A DNA stretch of 13,031 bases from positions 1-13,031 of the forward strand of contig JAEYYW010000119.1 of the NCBI GenBank assembly GCA_023428265.1. Direction: 5' to 3'. Under the pieces are notes generated by a model. That model had not been told where the DNA came from and ran no database searches. It saw only the letters and a program-made list of their open reading frames with translations. The translations under genes were made by a program, and so were the position numbers. Shown piece by piece: positions 6,856-12,609 of this stretch. The DNA comes from Bacillota bacterium (GTDB lineage Bacteria; Bacillota; Clostridia; Christensenellales; UMGS416). The first letter of the stretch is position 1. Every line of letters begins with the position of its first letter.

Positions 6856-7611
6856 ATGAATGCAAATGAAGATCAAGCCAACCTGATCGAAGGTAAGAAC
6901 CCTGTTTGGGAGGCCCTGAAAGCCGAACGGCCCATCGAGAAGCTGATGATCGCCAAGACCATCAGCCAGGAGAGCGTGCGCGGCATCACTGGCCTTGCCC
7001 GAAGCAGGAAAATCAAGGTGGAGTTTGTGCCCAAGGAGCGGCTGGACAGCCTTTCCGCCACCGGCAGACACCAGGGCATCATCGCCCTGTGCGCCGCCCA
7101 TGGCTATGCCGAACTGGACGACGTGCTGGACAGCATCACGGAAATGGGCGAAACACCGTTTTTGGTGCTGCTCGATGAGGTGCAGGATCCTCACAACCTG
7201 GGGGCAGTCATCCGCACCGCTGAGTGCGCCGGGGCGCAGGCCGTCGTGATCACGCAGCACAACAGCGTGGGCCTGACCCCCGCTGTGGGCCGGGCATCGG
7301 CGGGAGCTGTTGAGCATGTGCCGGTGTGCCGGGTGTCTAACCTGGTGCAGGCCATTGAAAAGCTGAAAGAGCGCGGCGTGTGGGTGGTCGGTGCCGACAT
7401 GGAGGGCAAGCTGGCCTACGAAGTGGATTTGAAAGGCCCCCTTGCCATTGTGGTGGGCGGCGAGGGCGGCGGTGTGCGCCGGCTGGTGCTGGAGAAATGC
7501 GATTTCGTGGCGCGGCTGCCGATGCTGGGCAAGCTCAACAGCTTGAATGCATCCGTTGCCGCGGGTGTGCTGATGTATGAAGCGGTGAGGCAGAGAAGCC
7601 CTCACCCCTAA
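6856..7611 (+). CDS. rlmB: 23S rRNA (guanosine-2'-O-)-methyltransferase RlmB / TrmH-family
   Basis: A 251-residue SPOUT-fold methyltransferase. RlmB methylates a conserved guanosine in domain V of 23S rRNA using S-adenosylmethionine. The N-terminal substrate-binding domain (about 10-85) contains EGKNPVWEAL and VPKERLDSLSATGRHQGI. The catalytic domain carries the three trefoil-knot motifs: DPHNLGAVIRTAE, VVGGEGGGVRRL and LNSLNASVAAG. ATG 6856 lies one base after thyX; GGTGA inside the thyX end may serve as a weak ribosome binding site, so translation is probably coupled. An upstream ATG at 6832 is open but less likely. The final codons (encoding SPHP) and the stop fall inside a palindromic repeat cluster, so the C-terminus may have been altered by its insertion. 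Confidence 0.93.
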   Translation: MNANEDQANLIEGKNPVWEALKAERPIEKLMIAKTISQESVRGITGLARSRKIKVEFVPKERLDSLSATGRHQGIIALCAAHGYAELDDVLDSITEMGETPFLVLLDEVQDPHNLGAVIRTAECAGAQAVVITQHNSVGLTPAVGRASAGAVEHVPVCRVSNLVQAIEKLKERGVWVVGADMEGKLAYEVDLKGPLAIVVGGEGGGVRRLVLEKCDFVARLPMLGKLNSLNASVAAGVLMYEAVRQRSPHP

Positions 7612-7778
7612 ACCTCCTCCGCCAAAGGGATGGGGGAGTAAGCCCTGCTGTCGAGGGCTGTATCCTAAGGGAATCCCCCCTGGCTTCTGCCGAGGGCATT
7701 CCTAAAAGATCCCCCCGCCGCCTGCGGGCGGCACCCCCCTTAGCCGTCGGTGCTGAGCGCACCGACTTAAGGGAGGGT
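7597..7778. repeat. Cluster of GC-rich palindromes overlapping the rlmB stop codon
   Basis: A non-coding block made of successive hairpins: AGCCCT...AGGGCT (7641-7659), GCCGCC-TGCG-GGCGGC (7717-7732) and GTCGGTGC-TGAGC-GCACCGAC (7746-7766). The last is extended by arms ending in CCCCCCTTAG and CTTAAGGGAGGG. AGCCCT occurs as a direct repeat at 7597 and 7641. The look is that of dispersed REP/MITE-type intergenic repeats in Clostridia. No second copy is visible in this window, so repetition in the genome is inferred. Short open frames here are spurious. Confidence 0.62.
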
Positions 7779-7807
7779 AGGGATTCGGCCCGATCAAGCG
7801 ACTCGAT

Positions 7808-7876
7808 GTACGGGCGGGCTGGTCGCAACCGTTGGTTGCTGCTCGCCCATGCAACCTGGGGCTCTGTACCCGCCCG
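7808..7876. repeat. Second palindromic element upstream of the zinc-ribbon gene
   Basis: CGGGCGGG (7811-7818) pairs with CCCGCCCG (7869-7876). Between them GCAACC-GTT-GGTTGC (7825-7839) makes a perfect inner hairpin. The element ends 11 bases before the ribosome binding site of the next gene. It may belong to the same composite repeat as the preceding block or act as a structured leader. Confidence 0.5.
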
Positions 7877-7899
7877 AATATCCATTTGAGGTGTGTATC

Positions 7900-8106
7900 A
7901 TGCAATGCGGTTGCCCCCAGTGCGGGGTGTTGATGGCCAATGTGGTCAAAGGCCTGGAAAGCGAGTGCAAATGCCCCGAGTGCGGCCATGAATGCAAGGC
8001 ATGCCTGGGGTTGATGCGGGGCGCCGGCGCGCCGCTGCAAAAGGGGATGTCCAAAGAGCAGTGGGAGATGATGCTGCGGCTCAGGAACCGTGACGTTGAC
8101 GATTGA
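7900..8106 (+). CDS. Small zinc-ribbon protein
   Basis: A 68-residue protein with eight cysteines in its first 35 residues (3, 5, 8, 23, 25, 28, 32, 35). CPQC and CPEC form the two knuckles of a zinc ribbon, and further Cys/His residues may bind a second metal. The C-terminal part (GMSKEQWEMMLRLRNRDVDD) looks helical and acidic. ATG 7900 has GAGGTG six bases upstream; the frame is open to 7849 but that extension lies in the palindromic repeat, so I rejected it. No signal peptide or membrane segment is present. Small ribbons of this type often bind nucleic acid or protein partners, but nothing shows which. A strong promoter for the next gene overlaps its last codons. Confidence 0.75.
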   Translation: MQCGCPQCGVLMANVVKGLESECKCPECGHECKACLGLMRGAGAPLQKGMSKEQWEMMLRLRNRDVDD

Positions 8107-8124
8107 TCATTTTATCACTATAAT
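8096..8124 (+). promoter_or_regulatory. Near-consensus sigma-A-type promoter
   Basis: TTGACG (8096-8101), exactly 17 bases, then TATAAT (8119-8124): 11 of 12 consensus positions. It would start transcription near 8131 and drive the lipoprotein gene at 8170. The -35 box overlaps the stop-proximal codons of the zinc-ribbon gene. Confidence 0.82.
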
Positions 8125-8169
8125 CTGATCCAGATACCATATTATGGCAATTTCATATGGAGGCAGCGT

Positions 8170-9435
8170 ATGGGCGGCGTGAAGCGGGCAATATCTATTG
8201 TGGTTTGCGTTGTGCTGGTGCTTGCTGTCGCTGCGTGCAATTGGATGCCCATTGAGACGCTTGAGCCAACAATTATGATGGCTTCGCCGGTTACTACTGC
8301 CACACCCACAGAGTTAGCAGCGGCTCCTACGTCTGAACCAACTCCATTGCTTACGCCATCAATGCAGGACAACACCTCGACTCCTGAGCCTGAGGAAACC
8401 GTTTTAGATTCCGAAGAGCCTGCGATTGTCCCTGAGGAATCAAAGGAGCCGGAGCCGATCCCTGCGTATGATGTTCCAGATATCAAAAAGGCTGGTCTGA
8501 CCAACGATGAGTTCTATAGGATCCATCTCATGCTTGTGGGGATATCGGGATCCTGTTTGTATGATAAACCAATCAAATCGCTTAACCCCGCGGATTGCTT
8601 AATATACAGTTTTTACGTATTGAATGATTTATATAGTGCTAATAATCTTCCAATCACGATTATCGAAGACCAGGGTGTGAATACATCCATTAGTACAAGT
8701 GATATGAAATCGTTGATTGAATCGGCCTTTGGGAATCATTTTGATTCTTCATGTAAATCTACGCAGGATCGAGAAGTTGAGTTTGTTGATAATCAATACA
8801 GCTTTTACCTTATGGAAGGTGATCCACGCAATCGCCCTTTTGTCTATCAGATAGTGAAAACAGGTACGGATACTTGGAGATTGCGTTTCGATGTTGTCGG
8901 TGTGCATTATCAGTACTCTGTATACAGAGATAAAGTAGAAGCGACCATACGAAAAAGCAAGAACAGCATATATGGTTTTACGTTTGAGGGATGGAAAGTC
9001 CTTCGAAACACAACTAAGATGTTCAATGTCGCAGTAGCATCCTCGTCTTATGCCGCAGCAGAGGGCATGAACTTTCTGCCTAAAAATGTCCTGGACGGAA
9101 ATAAGGATACGTTTTGGTTGTCCAAAACGGAGGTGGTGAGTTGGCTCAAGGTATCATTTAATAAAGCTACGATTATGACTGGCTTCAACTTGGATATGGA
9201 CTATATAAATGAGCATTTTTCGGAGGAGCTCAGTGTTGTCCCTTCCTCCATAATCATTGAGCTATCTGATGGCACAAAGATAGAATACGATGACTACTCC
9301 CTTACCCCTGGTTTCCGATCATTTGGAAGAGAAGTGAAGATCAAGTGGATCAAGTTCATTTTCCCTGCCGAAACCAATGAAACCGGGCAACCTATGAAGG
9401 CTGGAAGGTATGTCATAGATGTTTATGCATACTAG
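8170..9435 (+). CDS. Lipoprotein with discoidin-like C-terminal domain, AT-rich
   Basis: A 421-residue extracytoplasmic lipoprotein. Residues 1-23 are a lipoprotein signal peptide with lipobox VAAC (Cys23). A long Thr/Pro/Glu-rich linker (about 24-105) suggests the rest is held away from the membrane. A middle domain (about 110-275) is not recognised. The C-terminal region (about 285-421) reads VASSSYAAAEGMNFLPKNVL, then DGNKDTFWLS and WLKVSFNKATIMTGF. This is the pattern of a discoidin / F5-8-type-C-like or NADase-type glycan-binding beta sandwich, so carbohydrate or surface binding is likely. GGAGG lies six bases before the ATG. Base composition is much more AT-rich than neighbouring genes (20 G/C in 60 at 8581-8640), suggesting a foreign or recently acquired gene. 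It has its own promoter. Confidence 0.82.
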   Translation: MGGVKRAISIVVCVVLVLAVAACNWMPIETLEPTIMMASPVTTATPTELAAAPTSEPTPLLTPSMQDNTSTPEPEETVLDSEEPAIVPEESKEPEPIPAYDVPDIKKAGLTNDEFYRIHLMLVGISGSCLYDKPIKSLNPADCLIYSFYVLNDLYSANNLPITIIEDQGVNTSISTSDMKSLIESAFGNHFDSSCKSTQDREVEFVDNQYSFYLMEGDPRNRPFVYQIVKTGTDTWRLRFDVVGVHYQYSVYRDKVEATIRKSKNSIYGFTFEGWKVLRNTTKMFNVAVASSSYAAAEGMNFLPKNVLDGNKDTFWLSKTEVVSWLKVSFNKATIMTGFNLDMDYINEHFSEELSVVPSSIIIELSDGTKIEYDDYSLTPGFRSFGREVKIKWIKFIFPAETNETGQPMKAGRYVIDVYAY

Positions 9436-9480
9436 CGTATACCTTTGCCCGGCTTGTGCTTGCCCAACCGCTTAAGCTCA

Positions 9481-9509
9481 TTGCCTAGCATCTCAGATAA
9501 ACCTATAAT
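9481..9509 (+). promoter_or_regulatory. Possible promoter facing the 3' end of the DUF4130 gene
   Basis: TTGCCT (9481-9486), 17 bases, TATAAT (9504-9509) on the + strand. A transcript would start near 9516 and run antisense into the convergent DUF4130 gene. The boxes and spacing equal those of the radical SAM promoter, but the AT-rich surroundings make a chance match quite possible. Confidence 0.3.
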
Positions 9510-9571
9510 GTCTGTTTGCGTTGTGAGAAGCCACTGGGAACCAGTCGCCCTGAGAGTATCGCAATATACGG

Positions 9572-10330
9572 CTACGTCACCTTCCTCCCCGGCTTCTCCA
9601 CCAAATGCTTCCAATACCGCTTCGGGATGAAGTGCTGCTGCAACTTGGGGTTCAGCCGGTTTTCAATGGCCATCGTGTCAAAATAGCGCCGCCACATCTC
9701 CTGGTATTGGTCTTCTTCTCCGGCCTGCTTCACCGTGTCTATGAGCCGCCCCGGCACAATCGCCCATTGCCCCTCTTCATAGGCGGCAGTGAGCGCCCTC
9801 CCCTTGTCGTGGATGAGCCAGCGCACATCGGGCATGCGGTCGGCAAAATGCTCGGCCAACTGGGGCAGGATGTAGTAAAGCGGCTCGATCACGGCGCAAT
9901 AGCTGCCCTGATTGGTTTTGTGGAAACGCAGCAGGCCGGTCATGCGATGGGCTTCGAACCCCACGCGGCCTGCCATGTCGTGCAGCGGTTTGACGAACCG
10001 GTGCGTGACCATTTCTTCCACGGCCGGGCCGGTGCGGAAGCCGAACCGCAGGTAGTTGAGGATCATGCGGCCTGCTTCGGGATCGCACGAGAACCAGCAC
10101 AGCATCACCTTGCGGGCGGCCTCATCGCTGATCTTTTCCACAATGGCGTCAAACACCTTCTCGGCCTTGGCCTCGTTGGTTTTGATGGGCCGATAGGTGA
10201 TCAGGAAGTCCGGCTGCACCGGCATGGCCGGCAAAATGTTGCACACATTGTCTTCCCGGCGATACCAGGAGTCATAAACGGCGGAGAGCAAGCCCTCAAA
10301 GCTGCCGTCGGTCACATAGGCCGTGTTCAT
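9572..10330 (-). CDS. DUF4130 / TIGR03915-type putative DNA metabolism protein
   Basis: A 252-residue soluble protein of the family that accompanies the TIGR03916 radical SAM proteins. Its central part shows LLRFHKTNQGSYCAVIEPLY, LPQLAEHFADRMPDVRWLIH and DKGRALTAAYEEGQW, and it ends HFIPKRYWKHLVEKP, all hallmarks of the family. In other bacteria the same domain is fused or adjacent to a UdgX-type uracil-DNA glycosylase, which is the basis of the DNA-metabolism label; no activity is established to my knowledge. Its ATG overlaps the radical SAM stop codon by 4 bases, so the two are translationally coupled and expected in similar amounts. No glycosylase gene is present in the visible neighbourhood. 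The family call is strong; the function is inferred. Confidence 0.9.
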   Translation of the reverse strand: MNTAYVTDGSFEGLLSAVYDSWYRREDNVCNILPAMPVQPDFLITYRPIKTNEAKAEKVFDAIVEKISDEAARKVMLCWFSCDPEAGRMILNYLRFGFRTGPAVEEMVTHRFVKPLHDMAGRVGFEAHRMTGLLRFHKTNQGSYCAVIEPLYYILPQLAEHFADRMPDVRWLIHDKGRALTAAYEEGQWAIVPGRLIDTVKQAGEEDQYQEMWRRYFDTMAIENRLNPKLQQHFIPKRYWKHLVEKPGRKVT

Positions 10331-11646
10331 GAAGCGCCTCCCAGCAGCAGCGGCGCGGGGCTTTTGCGCGGCTCCGCTGAAAGCGCACCATATGCGTCGT
10401 TGGGGCCGGTGTCAAACAGAGAGAGCTGTGTGCCGCCGGTCACCTCCGGCACGCGGGAGAGCGGTGTGAGCCGCATGCGCAGTTGGGGCTGCGAGAGCCG
10501 GATTTCCGGCAGAAAGCCGCCCCGGCAGGTGATGAAGTAGCAGGCCCGCTTCATTACAACGCCGGACTTTTTGATGTCCTCAAAGGTGAGCCCGCCGAAG
10601 CGCCGGGCCTGCACCAGCCGAAGCGCCGAAACCTGCCCGATGCCCGGCACCCGCAGCAGGTGCTCCATCGGCGCGGTGGCCAGATCCACCGGGAAAAACT
10701 CCGGGTGGCGAAGTGCCCAGGCACTTTTCGGATCCAGGTCCAAATCCAGCTGCGGGTCCTTCTGCTCCAGGATCTCGCCGGCCTTGAATCCGTAGAACCG
10801 AAGCAGCCAGTCTGCCTGATACAGCCTGTGCTCGCGCACCAGCGGCGGTTTTCCGATCTCCGGCAGCCGGGGGCTTTTGTTGATCGGCATATAGGCGGAG
10901 TAGTAGACGCGTTTCAATGTGTACTTTTTATAGAGCGCCTCGCTGAGCTTCAGGATTGTGAGGTCGCTTTCCGGTGAAGCCCCCACGATGAGCTGGGTGG
11001 ACTGCCCGGCAGGAGCAAAGCCTGGCGCGTGTATGATTTGCTTCTTTTCCTCCTGGCCGGCTTCAATCAGCCCTGAAATCAAGCCCATGGGTTTCAGGAT
11101 GGATTGTGCGTTTTTATCCGGGGCAAGTGCCGTCAGGCTTTTCTCGCTGGGCAGCTCAATGTTCACGCTCATGCGGTCCACCATGCGGCCCGCTGCCTCG
11201 ATCAAATGGCGGCTTGCTCCCGGAAGGCCTTTCATGTGGATATAGCCGCCGAAGCCCCTGTCTCGGAGCAGCTTCACTGCCTCAATCATCCGCTCCATTG
11301 TGTGGTCCGGCGATTTCTGCACGGCGGAGCTTAGAAAAAGCCCTTCGATATAGTTTCTGCGGTAGAATGCCTCTGTAATGTCGGCCAGCTCCACCGGTGA
11401 GAGGTCGGCCCTTGGGATGTCCTTTGTGGCGTTCACTGCGCAGTATTCGCAGCGGTAGATGCAGCGGTTTGTCATCAGCACCTTCAGCAGCGAGATGCAC
11501 CGGCCGTCACCGGCCCAGGTGTGGCAAATGCCCGGCGCGGCGGTGCTGCCAAACGCTCCCTTGCGGCCCGTGGAGCCGCTGGATGAGCAGGACACGTCAT
11601 ATTTGGCCGAATCACCAAGAATTTCGAGCTTTTCCATCAGGTCCAT
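10327..11646 (-). CDS. Putative DNA modification/repair radical SAM protein (TIGR03916 type)
   Basis: A 439-residue radical SAM enzyme. Its [4Fe-4S] cluster motif is C-x3-C-x2-C, with Cys62, Cys66 and Cys69 in TNRCIYRCEYC. A family-typical start, EKLEILGDSAKYDVSCSSSG, precedes it, and extra cysteines at 20, 41 and 50 could bind another cluster. The SAM barrel spans roughly 50-290. A helix-hairpin-helix with LLRVPGIGQVSALRLVQARR (about 330-350) implies DNA binding. Near the C-terminus QLSLF (407-411, bases 10414-10428) matches the beta-clamp-binding consensus, followed by a low-complexity tail. ATG 11646 has GGAGG eight bases upstream and lies just after the promoter; the longer frame to 11730 would begin upstream of that promoter. 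The reaction is unknown. Confidence 0.92.
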   Translation of the reverse strand: MDLMEKLEILGDSAKYDVSCSSSGSTGRKGAFGSTAAPGICHTWAGDGRCISLLKVLMTNRCIYRCEYCAVNATKDIPRADLSPVELADITEAFYRRNYIEGLFLSSAVQKSPDHTMERMIEAVKLLRDRGFGGYIHMKGLPGASRHLIEAAGRMVDRMSVNIELPSEKSLTALAPDKNAQSILKPMGLISGLIEAGQEEKKQIIHAPGFAPAGQSTQLIVGASPESDLTILKLSEALYKKYTLKRVYYSAYMPINKSPRLPEIGKPPLVREHRLYQADWLLRFYGFKAGEILEQKDPQLDLDLDPKSAWALRHPEFFPVDLATAPMEHLLRVPGIGQVSALRLVQARRFGGLTFEDIKKSGVVMKRACYFITCRGGFLPEIRLSQPQLRMRLTPLSRVPEVTGGTQLSLFDTGPNDAYGALSAEPRKSPAPLLLGGAS

Positions 11647-11668
11647 CGTCGTTGCCTCCGCATGCCCA

Positions 11669-11697
11669 ATTATAGCACAAATGTTCGCGTTAGGCAA
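11669..11697 (-). promoter_or_regulatory. Promoter of the radical SAM-DUF4130 operon
   Basis: On the minus strand TTGCCT (11697-11692), 17 bases, then TATAAT (11674-11669). The predicted start near 11662 leaves a leader of about 16 bases containing GGAGG (11659-11655). This fixes the radical SAM start codon at 11646. Confidence 0.7.
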
Positions 11698-11798
11698 ATG
11701 GTATCCGGCGAGTACGATGAGATAAATCACGCGCGGCTTTTTGGCGTAAAACCTAAAAACGGAGTTTCGATAAGTTTTTTATATACGATCCATACACG

Positions 11799-11828
11799 TT
11801 TACTATTTTTCACAATATGTGGTAGAAT
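11799..11828 (+). promoter_or_regulatory. Probable promoter of the 11920 lipoprotein gene
   Basis: TTTACT (11799-11804), 18 bases, TAGAAT (11823-11828), in a locally AT-rich stretch of the divergent intergenic region. A start near 11835 gives an 85-base leader before ATG 11920. No riboswitch-like structure was recognised in that leader. Confidence 0.5.
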
Positions 11829-11919
11829 AAGAGAAAGCATGGTCGCAAGGCCGGGGAGATGGCAGAACGCCGCCCGGATTCATAGCATATCACATGCACG
11901 TTTGAAAGGAGCAGAGAGT

Positions 11920-12528
11920 ATGTCGAAACGCAGCAGGGCATTGGTAGGAGTAATTGCCGTGCTAGTTCTGGCTTTTGCGGTATTGGCCACCGGGTGCACC
12001 GGCAGGCTCAGCAACCTGTCGAAACTGGAAAACGGGGGCTATAAATATACAGAAGGCGACAGCGTGTGGGTCTGGGAGAAGTCCGGCAATGCCGAGCAGC
12101 TCACGCTCAATGACACGTTGATCACTGTGATCCAGGGCGGGCATGCCCAGTTTTCGCTGACCAACGGCCAGAAGCTGGATGTCACGCTGGACAACACCGG
12201 CACGCCGGCCTCTGTGAAAATGAGCTATGGCACTGTGGTGAGCCAGAACGACTACGCGCAGATGAACAAGGCGCTCAGCATCCGCGGCAGGATCCTGCAG
12301 GAAGTGGGCGGCGCGCAGACCGGCTCGCTGGGGTGGGTAATCCTTCTTCTGATTGTGATCGCCGCGGGCGTGCTGCTGTTCCTGTATGCAGGGCGGCTGG
12401 TCAACTCCTGGAAGCTGGGCGGCATTTTCAGCGGCCATGACACCGCAAAGTCGCTGCTGCTGTTTAAGGCCATCGGCGCGGTCATTGCCGTGATCGGCCT
12501 GCTGATCCTGTTGACGGTGCTCTTCTGA
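11920..12528 (+). CDS. Lipoprotein-like membrane protein with two C-terminal transmembrane helices
   Basis: A 202-residue protein of unknown function. The N-terminus is a signal sequence with a lipobox-like LATGC (Cys26). The extracytoplasmic part (about 27-135) is rich in short strands and Thr/Asn/Gly (KYTEGDSVWVWEKSGNAEQL), suggesting a small beta domain. Two hydrophobic helices follow: LGWVILLLIVIAAGVLLFLY (about 137-156) and a second covering roughly the last 25 residues, ending at the C-terminus. Both a lipid anchor and membrane spans in one short protein is unusual; Cys26 may instead lie within a first transmembrane helix. AAAGGAG (11905-11911) is a strong ribosome binding site for ATG 11920; the frame is open to 11662 but that region holds promoters. 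A strong terminator follows directly. Confidence 0.8.
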   Translation: MSKRSRALVGVIAVLVLAFAVLATGCTGRLSNLSKLENGGYKYTEGDSVWVWEKSGNAEQLTLNDTLITVIQGGHAQFSLTNGQKLDVTLDNTGTPASVKMSYGTVVSQNDYAQMNKALSIRGRILQEVGGAQTGSLGWVILLLIVIAAGVLLFLYAGRLVNSWKLGGIFSGHDTAKSLLLFKAIGAVIAVIGLLILLTVLF

Positions 12529-12549
12529 GGCCCTCGTAAACTACATAAT

Positions 12550-12578
12550 AAAAAAGAGCGGGTGACCGCTCTTTTTTT
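12550..12578. terminator. Bidirectional intrinsic terminator
   Basis: GAGCGG-GTGA-CCGCTC (12556-12571) is flanked by six A residues on the left and seven T residues on the right, so each strand reads as a hairpin followed by a U-tract. It serves the rightward gene ending at 12528 and the leftward gene ending at 12610. Confidence 0.92.
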
Positions 12579-12609
12579 GTTGTTGTTTGCGCTACCCCGG
12601 CGCTCTCCG

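Noticed and set aside
6811..7605. Minus-strand open frame of 264 codons opposite rlmB
   Set aside because: Antisense shadow; rlmB carries all SPOUT motifs on the + strand.
7597..7876. CRISPR array
   Set aside because: The repeats are inverted palindromes, not regularly spaced identical direct repeats with unique spacers.
7535..8054. Minus-strand open frames across the repeat cluster
   Set aside because: They run through palindromes and the antisense of the zinc-ribbon gene, with repeat-derived Arg/Pro-rich sequence and no ribosome binding site.
9533..9545. Hairpin ACTGG-GAA-CCAGT as terminator between convergent genes
   Set aside because: A 5-bp stem without a U-tract on either strand is too weak.
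9605..10540. Long + strand open frame of 311 codons opposite DUF4130 and the radical SAM gene
   Set aside because: Shadow frame spanning two recognised genes on the other strand; no family resemblance.
11662..11919. N-terminal extension of the 11920 membrane protein
   Set aside because: It would skip the signal sequence and the strong ribosome binding site at 11905-11911 and overlap two promoters.
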